From the NCBI GenBank assembly GCA_016711045.1, contig JADJTT010000001.1:124001-188000 (forward strand): 64,000 nucleotides of DNA, read 5' to 3'. Position 1 is the first letter of the stretch. Each line of letters opens with the position of its first letter. Shown one piece after another: positions 24,781 through 32,176 of the stretch. The DNA is from Saprospirales bacterium (lineage in GTDB: Bacteria > Bacteroidota > Bacteroidia > Chitinophagales > Saprospiraceae). The position numbers were made by a program, and so were the translations under genes. The notes below the pieces were generated by a model. It was not told where the DNA came from, searched no databases, and saw only the letters and a list, made by a program, of their open reading frames with translations.

Positions 24781-26057
24781 ATGAGCGAACATAAGATGCA
24801 TCCCGAGAGTAAAATGATGTCGCACGGCTACAATCCCGAATGGTCGGAAGGCGCCATCAAATGCCCCATATTTCAAACTTCGACCTTTGTGTTCCCTACC
24901 GCAGAAGCCGGAAAAGCCTTCTTTGAAGTAGCTTCCGGCCTGCGCGAAAAAGGACAGCAGGAGAAGGTCGGTCTCATTTACAGCCGCCTCAACAACCCCG
25001 ATCTGGAGATCCTGGAAGACCGGCTGTGTCTGTGGGACGAAGCGGAAGCCTGTGCGGTGTTCGAAAGCGGCATGTCGGCTATATCTACTGCATTGATGGA
25101 ATTCCTTTCCCCCGGCGACCTGTTGCTGTTTAGCGGCCCGCTATACGGGGGATCCGACCACTTTATCAAACATTTTCTCACGCGCTTTGGCATCCATGCC
25201 ATGGAATTCAATGCCAGCGAAAGCATGGAAGACCTGATCGGACGAATTCGGGAAAAAGGGTTGGAAAACAAGTTGCGGATGATCTTTCTCGAAACCCCCG
25301 CCAACCCGACCAATTGCCTGTACGATATTTCCCTCTACCGGAAATTGGCCGATTATTTTTCGACAGCCGACAACAGGGTGCTCGTGGGGGTGGACAACAC
25401 CTACCTTGGGCCCGTTTTCCAACACCCGCTTAAGCACGGCGCCGATCTCGTAATTTACTCCGCCACCAAATATATCGGCGGCCACAGCGATGTGATCGCC
25501 GGGGCTTGCCTGGGTTCGAAAGCACTCATTCAGCGTATCAAAGGGCTCCGCACCTACTTCGGCAATATGGCCGGTCCGTGGACGGGTTGGCTGCTGATGC
25601 GAAGCCTGGAAACGCTCAAGATCCGGATGGAACGCCAAGCTGCTAATGCCTCAGTCCTCGCCGATTACCTGACCCACCACCCGAAAATCCACGACGTGCA
25701 CTATCTCGGCTATCTCACCGAAGCAGACGGAGACCAATACGAGATATTAAAAAACAATGCCTCTCCCCCGGCGCCATGATCTCTTTTGAGGTCGGGCAAA
25801 CCGAAGAAGAAGCCTTTGCCTTCCTCAACAAACTCAAGCTGATCAAACTCGCAGTCAGCCTGGGCAGCACCGAATCGCTGATCCAGCATCCTGCCAGTAT
25901 GACCCATGCCGGCGTCGCGCCCGAAGACAAGATCGAGATGGGGATCAAGGAAAACCTCATCCGCCTCTCCGTGGGCGTCGAACACCCCGATGACCTGATC
26001 TACGACATCAGGCAGGCACTGGAAAAAGTGCCTTTAAAAGAAGCCTTAGAGGTCTAA
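24781..26057 (+). pseudogene. Cystathionine gamma-synthase-like PLP enzyme, -1 frameshifted
   Basis: A Cys/Met-metabolism PLP enzyme (fold type I) that would be about 425 residues. The first frame covers 24781-25779, the second continues 25755-26057 in the -1 frame. Seen: VFESGMSAIST, LETPANPTN, DNTYLGP and the PLP-lysine motif YSATKYIGGHSD in the first part; GAMISFEVGQ, KLAVSLGSTESL and RLSVGVEHPDDL in the second. The junction is the slippery heptamer A AAA AAC at 25749-25755, exactly where a -1 slip restores the family sequence. Mutation, a sequencing error in the six-A run, or programmed frameshifting are possible. Divergent from an Lrp gene. Confidence 0.85.
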
Positions 26058-26091
26058 AAAAAAGCCCCGATCCAGGATCGGGGCTTTTTTT
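26057..26091 (+). terminator. Rho-independent terminator
   Basis: The stem AAAGCCCCGATC / GATCGGGGCTTT has a 3-nt loop and is followed by a T run, directly after the stop of the PLP-enzyme gene. Confidence 0.92.
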
Positions 26092-26231
26092 GATAAAAAT
26101 CATTTCATCCCTTTGACTTTTATCATTCTTTTTTTCAACGAAGGCTTGCTTTTTTGCAGGATAATTCCGTAAACCAACCCCTTTCCGGAGACAATCACTA
26201 AAGATTTACCATAGTATCGACTGTTTTCAAT

Positions 26232-26263
26232 GGGATTTCCAGCACAATCGGGAATCCCTTTTT
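26232..26263 (+). terminator. Weak hairpin with T tract in the gap before marR
   Basis: GGGATTTCC pairs with GGAATCCC (one bulge) and is followed by TTTTT. No gene ends here, so it may end an unseen small transcript or be chance. The rest of the gap (26092-26272) shows nothing else I can name. Confidence 0.3.
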
Positions 26264-26272
26264 AAAAAACAT

Positions 26273-26314
26273 TAGTTAGCAAAGCAACTATTGCTGCTCT
26301 AATCTTTATCTTTG
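26273..26314 (+). promoter_or_regulatory. Putative marR promoter and operator
   Basis: A palindromic TAGTT-N8-AACTA (26273-26290) is followed by a TATCTTTG -7 box (26307-26314), 17 nt before the marR start. The palindrome falls where a -33 element would be, as expected for an autorepressor site. Confidence 0.5.
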
Positions 26315-26331
26315 CAATCAAACTACCTGAA

Positions 26332-26781
26332 ATGTTAACACTTGTCCAAAACCCCCACAAAAGATCGGCAGTTTCCGGGTTTGTCATCGAACGTACGGCC
26401 AAGCGGATGAAACAGGTTTGCCAGCAATCCCTGACACAAGCAGGTTTTGATCTGACCGTCGACCAGTGGGTGCTCCTGCAGGAATTGCACAAGTTGGACG
26501 GCCAGGGACAAAACGACCTGGCCCGCAAAACATTTAAAGACGCCCCCACCGTTACCCGGATCATCGACCTGCTCTGCAAAAAAGGCCTGACCGAACGCCT
26601 GGTAGCGCCGGAAGACCGCCGCAAGTTCAATATTTTCCTGACTCCGGCCGGAAGGTCTATCATCAAAGAGGTATTGCCGGTTATCCAGGAATTTCGACAC
26701 CAGGCTTATCAAAATCTCAGCGATGCCCAAATGGACGTGCTGACGGAAATACTCGACCAGATTTTTGAAAACCTACTGTAA
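26332..26781 (+). CDS. MarR family transcriptional regulator
   Basis: A 149-residue winged-helix regulator. Seen: the dimer helix at the N-terminus, the wHTH with TVDQWVLLQELH, QNDLARKTFKDAPTVTRIID and the wing GLTERLVAPEDRRKFNIFLT containing the conserved D-R, then C-terminal helices. MarR proteins respond to phenolic ligands. It precedes hmgA and hpd on the same strand and is likely to control tyrosine/homogentisate catabolism together with itself; that link is inference from gene order. Confidence 0.9.
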   Translation: MLTLVQNPHKRSAVSGFVIERTAKRMKQVCQQSLTQAGFDLTVDQWVLLQELHKLDGQGQNDLARKTFKDAPTVTRIIDLLCKKGLTERLVAPEDRRKFNIFLTPAGRSIIKEVLPVIQEFRHQAYQNLSDAQMDVLTEILDQIFENLL

Positions 26782-26784
26782 AGA

Positions 26785-26877
26785 GTTTTCAGTTTTTAGT
26801 GTTCAATTTTCAGTTATTAAGGAGCACAAAAACTGAAAAAATCTAACTGAAAATTAAAAACTAAAAACTAAAAACTT
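26785..26877. repeat. AT-rich inverted repeat, copy 2
   Basis: TTTTCAGTTTTTAGTGTTCA-like words on the left face AACTGAAAATTAAAAACT-like words on the right, filling the marR-hmgA gap. The hmgA start lies two bases beyond, so the repeat forms the hmgA leader. Confidence 0.7.
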
Positions 26878-26879
26878 AT

Positions 26880-28058
26880 ATGCACTACCACGCCCTCGGC
26901 CACTTTCCAAATAAACGCCACGTGCAATTTCGCAAGAGCGACGGCACACTTTACCACGAGGAGCTCTTTTCTACGGAAGGGTTCAGCGACACCTATTCCA
27001 TTCTTTACCATTGCAATGCCCCTACCCAGATCGTACAGGTAGGCGACCCCTATTCGGTGGCGCCGGTTATTGTGCAGGACAAGCAGCTCAAGCCACGCAA
27101 CCTGAACGGATTTCACATCCAGCCGGAAGACGACTACATGAAGAGCCGCAAACCCGTGTTGGTCAACAACGATTGCAAGATCATTCTCGCCGCGCCCCGC
27201 CAGAGTATGCGGGAGTATTTCTTCAAAAATGCCGACGCCGACGAGATGATCTTCATACACGTGGGCTCAGGCATCCTGCACACGATGTATGGCAAGCTGC
27301 GCTTTGAGTACGGCGACTACCTCATCATTCCGCGTGGCACCACCTACCAACTCGAATTTGACACGGAAGACAACCGCCTCCTGATCGTGGAAAGCCACGG
27401 GCCCATCACCACACCCCGCCGCTACCGCAATCAGTTCGGTCAACTTGCCGAACACGCCCCTTTCTACGAGCGCGACATCCGCAAACCCATCGAGTTGGAG
27501 ACCCACGACGAACAGGGCGAGTTTAAATTTTTCATCAAAAAACAGGATCAGATCTATCCGTATGTCTACCTGTCCCACCCCTTCGATGTGGTAGGCTGGG
27601 ACGGCTACTGCTACCCTTACGCATTCTCCATCCACAACTTCGAGCCTATCACCGGTCGCGTACACCAGCCGCCTCCCGTGCACCAGACTTTCGACGGACA
27701 TCAGTTCGTCATCTGCTCTTTCGTACCCCGGCTCTACGACTACCATCCGCTGGCCATTCCCGCCCCCTACAACCACAGCAACATCGACAGCGATGAGGTG
27801 CTCTACTACGTAGATGGCGAATTTATGAGCCGCAAGCACGTCGAAAAAGGTATGATCACCCTCCATCCGGGTGGTATCCCCCACGGCCCACACCCCGGTA
27901 CTGTAGAGAAAAGCATCGGCGCCAAAGAAACCGCAGAGCTTGCCGTCATGATCGACACCTTCAAACCCCTGTTGATGACCGACCATGCGATGGGGATTGA
28001 GAATAAGGATTATTACTTGAGCTGGCTGACGGATACGGCTCATGCCAACGGCAAATAA
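26880..28058 (+). CDS. hmgA: Homogentisate 1,2-dioxygenase
   Basis: A 392-residue Fe(II) cupin dioxygenase that opens the ring of homogentisate to maleylacetoacetate in tyrosine/phenylalanine breakdown. Seen: cupin-type strands with HVGSGILHTMYGKLRFEYGD (about 122-141), PRGTTYQLEF, and the metal/substrate region with PPPVHQTFDGHQFVICSFVP, EVLYYVDGEF and GMITLHPGGIPHGPHPG. The length is shorter than animal enzymes but usual for Bacteroidota. It lies between marR and hpd; an IVP-type gene separates it from hpd. Confidence 0.9.
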   Translation: MHYHALGHFPNKRHVQFRKSDGTLYHEELFSTEGFSDTYSILYHCNAPTQIVQVGDPYSVAPVIVQDKQLKPRNLNGFHIQPEDDYMKSRKPVLVNNDCKIILAAPRQSMREYFFKNADADEMIFIHVGSGILHTMYGKLRFEYGDYLIIPRGTTYQLEFDTEDNRLLIVESHGPITTPRRYRNQFGQLAEHAPFYERDIRKPIELETHDEQGEFKFFIKKQDQIYPYVYLSHPFDVVGWDGYCYPYAFSIHNFEPITGRVHQPPPVHQTFDGHQFVICSFVPRLYDYHPLAIPAPYNHSNIDSDEVLYYVDGEFMSRKHVEKGMITLHPGGIPHGPHPGTVEKSIGAKETAELAVMIDTFKPLLMTDHAMGIENKDYYLSWLTDTAHANGK

Positions 28059-28060
28059 AA

Positions 28061-28122
28061 AGTGTTCAATTTTCAGTTTTTAATTTTCAGTTGATTTATC
28101 TGAAAACTAAAAACTGAACACT
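28061..28122. repeat. AT-rich inverted repeat, copy 3
   Basis: The left arm AGTGTTCA...TTTTCAG (28061-28090) pairs imperfectly with CTGAAAACTAAAAACTGAAC plus ACT... at 28100-28122. It follows the hmgA stop directly and has no T tract. Confidence 0.75.
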
Positions 28123-28173
28123 AAAAGATATCGCAGGTAACGGGTGCATTTTTCAACCTTAAAAACTTAAGCC

Positions 28174-28554
28174 ATGAAAAATCGCACTCCATGGAAATCG
28201 AACAGTTTAATTGAAGAAAAGAGCTTCTCGTTTTCGCTGAAGATTATTGGGCTCTACCGCAAATTGAAGGATCAAAAGGAGTATGACATTGGAAGACAAA
28301 TTTTGCGTTCCGGAACAAGTATCGGAGCAAATGTATCTGAGGCTCTAGCTGCGCAGTCAAAAAAGGATTTTATTTCAAAAATGGCCATTGCTTCAAAGGA
28401 ATCAAGAGAAACGCATTATTGGTTGCGCCTACTCAAGGAAAGCCATTTGGCACCAATCGACTTGAACCCCATGCTTTCCGATTGTGAAGAGATCATACGA
28501 ATACAAACTGCAATTGTGAAAACAAGCATTGAAAATCTTAAAACTGAAAATTAA
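28174..28554 (+). CDS. Four-helix bundle protein (23S rRNA intervening-sequence type)
   Basis: A 126-residue protein of the IVP/S23 four-helix bundle family (PF05635), first found in intervening sequences of 23S rRNA but common in Bacteroidota intergenic regions; its function is unknown. Seen: FSLKIIGLYRKLKDQKEYDI, ILRSGTSIGANVSEALAAQS (the family hallmark) and ESRETHYWLRLLKE. It sits alone between hmgA and hpd, flanked by AT-rich repeats, and its last codons and stop lie inside the right-hand repeat. This looks like an inserted cassette. Confidence 0.9.
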   Translation: MKNRTPWKSNSLIEEKSFSFSLKIIGLYRKLKDQKEYDIGRQILRSGTSIGANVSEALAAQSKKDFISKMAIASKESRETHYWLRLLKESHLAPIDLNPMLSDCEEIIRIQTAIVKTSIENLKTEN

Positions 28555-28573
28555 AAACTGAAAATTAAAAACT
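28540..28573 (+). repeat. AT-rich direct repeat at the IVP gene end
   Basis: The word AAAACTGAAAATTA occurs twice in tandem, overlapping the IVP stop codon and abutting the hpd start. It belongs to the same word family as the neighbouring inverted repeats. Confidence 0.75.
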
Positions 28574-29698
28574 ATGCAAACCGCCACCCAGGATATCACC
28601 CCCCAAATTTCCGACACCTTCCCCATCAACGGAACGGACTACATCGAATTCTACTGCGGAAACGCCAAGCAATCCGCTATTTACTACCAAAACGCGTTCG
28701 GTTTCAAGCTTGTAGCCTACTGCGGGCCTGAAACCGGTGTGCGCGACCGCGCTTCCTACGTGCTGCAGCAGGACAAGATCAGGTTGGTATTGACCTCGGC
28801 AATGAGCCCGGAGCACGAGATCTCGCAACACGTGCTGCGCCACGGCGACGGCGTGAAAGTACTGGCTCTATGGGTCGACGATGCGGAGAACGCCTATCAA
28901 ACCGCCATGGAGCGCGGCGCGGTATCCGCCCGGGAACCCGAAACGTTGAAAGATGAATTCGGCGAAGTGACGATCGCCTCTATCCACACCTACGGCGACA
29001 CCTGGCACACGTTTGTGGACCGGTCGAAGTACAACGGGCCATTCATGCCGGGTTATATGGCCAAAGAAAGTCCGATCGACGTCAAACCCATCGGACTCAA
29101 GTACGTAGACCACTGCGTGGGCAATGTCGAGTTGGGAGATATGAACCGATGGGTAAAATTTTACCAGGAAGTAATGGGCTTCAAGCTCCTCATCACCTTC
29201 GACGACAAGGACATCTCCACCGAATACACCGCCCTGATGAGTAAGGTCGTATCGAACGGCAACGGCTACATCAAATTCCCGATCAACGAGCCCGCGAAAG
29301 GCAAGAAGAAATCGCAGATCGAGGAATACATCGAATATTACCGGGGCGCCGGCGTGCAACACATCGCCGTAGCGACCGACGATATCCTCTATACCGTAGA
29401 CCAACTCCGCAAGCGCGGCGTGGAATTTCTCTACGTGCCTGAGACCTACTACGAAACTGTGGAAGCCCGCGTAGGCAAGATCAAAGAAGACATGAACGAG
29501 ATCAAGCGCCAAAACATCCTGGTCGACCGCGACGAAGACGGCTACCTGCTCCAGATCTTCACCAAGCCCGTACAAGACCGGCCCACTGTCTTCTACGAGA
29601 TCATCCAACGCGCCGGCGCCAAGTCGTTCGGCAAAGGGAATTTCAAGGCGTTGTTTGAGGCGATTGAAAGAGAGCAGGAGGTGAGAGGGACGCTGTGA
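28574..29698 (+). CDS. hpd: 4-hydroxyphenylpyruvate dioxygenase
   Basis: A 374-residue Fe(II) dioxygenase that turns 4-hydroxyphenylpyruvate into homogentisate, the step before HmgA. Seen: two vicinal-oxygen-chelate halves, with iron ligands expected in YVDHCVGNVE (about residue 178), AGVQHIAVATDDI (about 261) and the C-terminal YLLQIFTKPVQDRPTVFYEI (Glu about 340), followed by the FGKGNFKALFEAIEREQ lid helix. The length and ending are typical. With marR and hmgA it forms a tyrosine catabolic group. Confidence 0.93.
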   Translation: MQTATQDITPQISDTFPINGTDYIEFYCGNAKQSAIYYQNAFGFKLVAYCGPETGVRDRASYVLQQDKIRLVLTSAMSPEHEISQHVLRHGDGVKVLALWVDDAENAYQTAMERGAVSAREPETLKDEFGEVTIASIHTYGDTWHTFVDRSKYNGPFMPGYMAKESPIDVKPIGLKYVDHCVGNVELGDMNRWVKFYQEVMGFKLLITFDDKDISTEYTALMSKVVSNGNGYIKFPINEPAKGKKKSQIEEYIEYYRGAGVQHIAVATDDILYTVDQLRKRGVEFLYVPETYYETVEARVGKIKEDMNEIKRQNILVDRDEDGYLLQIFTKPVQDRPTVFYEIIQRAGAKSFGKGNFKALFEAIEREQEVRGTL

Positions 29699-29704
29699 TT
29701 TTTC

Positions 29705-29794
29705 AGTTGAGAGTGGAGAGTTCAGAGTGAAAGGACGCCTTTTTGACTTTGTCAAAAAGAACAAAATATCACGCTCAACTCTCCACTCTCAACT
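29705..29794. repeat. Nested inverted repeat between hpd and the YdeI-like gene
   Basis: Perfect 18-bp arms (29705-29722, AGTTGAGAGTGGAGAGTT, and 29777-29794) enclose a second 9-bp hairpin CTTTTTGAC / GTCAAAAAG (29739-29759). The whole 104-nt gap is this structure. Confidence 0.8.
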
Positions 29795-29802
29795 AAGTAA
29801 AC

Positions 29803-30381
29803 ATGGAAATAACCGAAGTCTTCTACCCACACGCCCGCGCCGAATGGCGCCACTGGCTCCAAACTCATCACCAGACCAAGCCGGAAGTCTGGCTGCGCCT
29901 ATTCAAAAAAGATTCCGGCAAGCCTTCGCTCCTCTACGACGATATGGTGGAAGAATGCCTCTGTTTCGGCTGGATTGATGGGATCGTGAAAAAATATGAT
30001 GAAGAAAGCCGGGTGCAGCGCATCACCCCCCGACGGAAGAAAAACACGTTTCTCTCCGAACTCAATCGACAGCGGGTGTGGAAATTGCAGCGACAAGACT
30101 TGATGACCCCTGCCGGTATTGCTCCCATCGAAGACCAGATCGGCCATCCCGACGATCCATTGGAGATACCGGACTGGATAGTGAAGCGCCTGCAGGAAGA
30201 CCCGCAGATCTGGGAAAACTTCGAAGCCTTCCCCCATTTCTACAAAAGACTAAAGGTTGGCTGGATCGCGGAATCCAGAGGTAGCTCCGACCACCCCGTC
30301 GTGCAGCAACGCCTGGAGTATTTGATCAGGATGACGGCGCAGGGGAAGAGGTATGGGACGGAGCCTTTGGCCGATCTCTGA
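29803..30381 (+). CDS. YdeI/OmpD-associated family protein
   Basis: A 192-residue cytoplasmic protein of the YdeI family (PF13376 type). Seen: the N-terminal HARAEWRHWLQTHHQTKPEV, the conserved CFGWIDGIVKKYDEES block and the TPRRKKNTFLSELNRQRVWK motif (with S replaced), and a C-terminal DPQIWENFEAFPHFYKRLKV stretch found in this family. Members have been linked to resistance to antimicrobial peptides, but no biochemical role is certain. It is convergent with the T9SS protein gene, with the stop codons one base apart. Confidence 0.88.
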   Translation: MEITEVFYPHARAEWRHWLQTHHQTKPEVWLRLFKKDSGKPSLLYDDMVEECLCFGWIDGIVKKYDEESRVQRITPRRKKNTFLSELNRQRVWKLQRQDLMTPAGIAPIEDQIGHPDDPLEIPDWIVKRLQEDPQIWENFEAFPHFYKRLKVGWIAESRGSSDHPVVQQRLEYLIRMTAQGKRYGTEPLADL

Positions 30382-30382
30382 A

Positions 30383-31900
30383 TTATTCTTTCAATACCTT
30401 CGCCCTCATTTGGTTCCCCTTTTCGTCCAGTAGCATTAGATGGTAAAGCCCCGCAGGCCAACCATTCAAATCCAATCTGACCCAGCGACTATGGTCTGCG
30501 GATAAACGGTTGACCAGTATTCCCACAGGCGAATAGACCAAAACCTCTGAGATTGGAAAATCTTCAGGACCTTCCAGCCAGACCTCTCCATTTGCAGGGT
30601 TGGGAAAGGCCCTGACAAGGTCATCCGGCAACAGACTTTCTTCCACACCGGTGTGGAACAAAAACTCCTCGCTATATACCTGCCCCAGGGTATCGCCAGC
30701 GATGATGGAGCCCGTTAAAATCCTGGCTCCGGAGATTTCAAAACACCAGCCTTGCCATTCCCTGAGCCCCGGTCCCTGCTGGTAGTATACTCTATAATCC
30801 CAAATATCCGCACTCCCATACTTTGAAGGCAGGACCAGAGAATCCCCGCCAGCCGATAAAGCCAGCAGAGGCTGATCCCCATTCGTGTATGGATCATGCC
30901 CGATCCCCTTCATCAGCGAGCCATCTTCCGCCGGGAAATAATCAACCACTCCATACAAAAGGGAGTCATAAGGATAGTAGGTACATTCAAATGTAAACTC
31001 CTGGCTATTTGCAGGAACAGGCACATGCTGCCCTTTGTAAAAATGGGAAAAATGGTCGGGAGTTATACGGAATATCTGAGAATTGGAGAACGTTCCCGAA
31101 TATCTCCATTTCCATTCCCATGTTTCGTAATTAACACTGTATACCTCCTCTCTAAGGGTATAAGAGAACAAGAGGACCAGGGTATCATTGTCCATACTTT
31201 TCTCCTCCAAAACAAACCTTCCTTTATACCGGGGTCCGTCGCCAATATCGGGCCCAAAGTAGTCTCCTCCAAAGTAATACAGCACATCCCCCGGCTGGAT
31301 AAGAAAAAAGTCGGGCCCTTTGGGCACTTGCTCCCCATACGGCGTTCCATCCAGGCCGGCCAACTCGTAGTAATGCCCGGGTTGGGACCGATCCGGGAAC
31401 CGGAGGATACCGAAGGTTTTGGAAAGCAGGATGGTATCCTGGGTGGAAAGTAACAGAGATTGAACTGAATCGGCCACGCCGAAGGTCGTTTGTTCCCATT
31501 GATCCAAAACCTGGGCATCGATCTGTTGTACCGTGTCGAACAGCCAATCCGTGCCGGGTGATTTTCCGCCAAACAAAACGAAGGCACTGCTGTCTCCTTC
31601 AAATCGGAAGCCTCCGTCAGGAGCTTTGCGCACCCGTCGCTGCAAAAACTGCTGTTGATTGGTGAGGCCAAAGTCCACTTCATCCCAATTATAGAATAAC
31701 CGGGCCACCCGGTTGAGGAAAAAGAGGGAATCGCCACTAGGACTCCCCTGTACGGAATCCACCCAGATATGAGCGCTTATCAGGCTTTCATCGCTCAGTT
31801 GGTAATTGCCGATGCGATCGGGTTGGACCAGGGACCAGTCCTGAGCTTGGAGGGAGAAAAAGAGGCAAAGAGAAAGCAAAACGGAAAATAGTGCTTCCAT
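30383..31900 (-). CDS. Secreted protein with type IX secretion C-terminal sorting domain
   Basis: A 505-residue exported protein. Seen: a signal peptide (about 1-19, ending SLQAQ), a long beta-rich middle with no motif I recognise, and a C-terminal type A sorting domain (about 430-505: VRAFPNPANGEVWLEGP, VYSPVGILVNRL, WPAGLYHLMLLDEKG). It should cross the outer membrane by the T9SS and be released or anchored. The middle part has many Trp/Tyr-Asp turns. Function unknown. Confidence 0.82.
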   Translation of the reverse strand: MEALFSVLLSLCLFFSLQAQDWSLVQPDRIGNYQLSDESLISAHIWVDSVQGSPSGDSLFFLNRVARLFYNWDEVDFGLTNQQQFLQRRVRKAPDGGFRFEGDSSAFVLFGGKSPGTDWLFDTVQQIDAQVLDQWEQTTFGVADSVQSLLLSTQDTILLSKTFGILRFPDRSQPGHYYELAGLDGTPYGEQVPKGPDFFLIQPGDVLYYFGGDYFGPDIGDGPRYKGRFVLEEKSMDNDTLVLLFSYTLREEVYSVNYETWEWKWRYSGTFSNSQIFRITPDHFSHFYKGQHVPVPANSQEFTFECTYYPYDSLLYGVVDYFPAEDGSLMKGIGHDPYTNGDQPLLALSAGGDSLVLPSKYGSADIWDYRVYYQQGPGLREWQGWCFEISGARILTGSIIAGDTLGQVYSEEFLFHTGVEESLLPDDLVRAFPNPANGEVWLEGPEDFPISEVLVYSPVGILVNRLSADHSRWVRLDLNGWPAGLYHLMLLDEKGNQMRAKVLKE

Positions 31901-31967
31901 TTTCAGGGAAAGGATGGTGTTCCCGCAAAATACAAAAAGGGGAGGGGAAAGTCCTATCCGCTTTTAT

Positions 31968-32176
31968 AAACGGCGTTTGTTTTTATAGATGGCATCTCTA
32001 AACAGATGGCATCTTTCTCCCTTGGAGGAGATGGCATCTCTAAACAGATGGCATCTTTCTCCTTTGGAGGAGATGGCATCTCTAAACAGATGGCATCTTT
32101 CTCCTTTGGAGGAGATGGCATCTCTTCTTCGAAGATTCGAAGAAGAGATGCCATCTATAAATTGTAAACGCCGTTT
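31968..32176. repeat. Three 42-bp tandem repeats inside inverted flanks
   Basis: Units start at 31988, 32030 and 32072 (42 bp each, nearly identical, beginning GATGGCATCTCTAAACAGAT), followed by a partial unit that turns into a perfect 20-bp palindrome arm pair (32114-32133 with 32136-32155). AAACGGCGTTT at 31968 and its complement at 32166 bracket the array. GATGGCATCT occurs seven times direct and again inverted. The right edge includes the nhaD stop codon. Copy number may vary. Confidence 0.88.

Noticed and set aside
26092..26331. A small RNA gene before marR
   Set aside because: Only one weak hairpin with a T tract is visible and no promoter box lies at a suitable distance.
31968..32176. 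A CRISPR array
   Set aside because: The units are adjacent copies with no spacers, and no cas gene is near.
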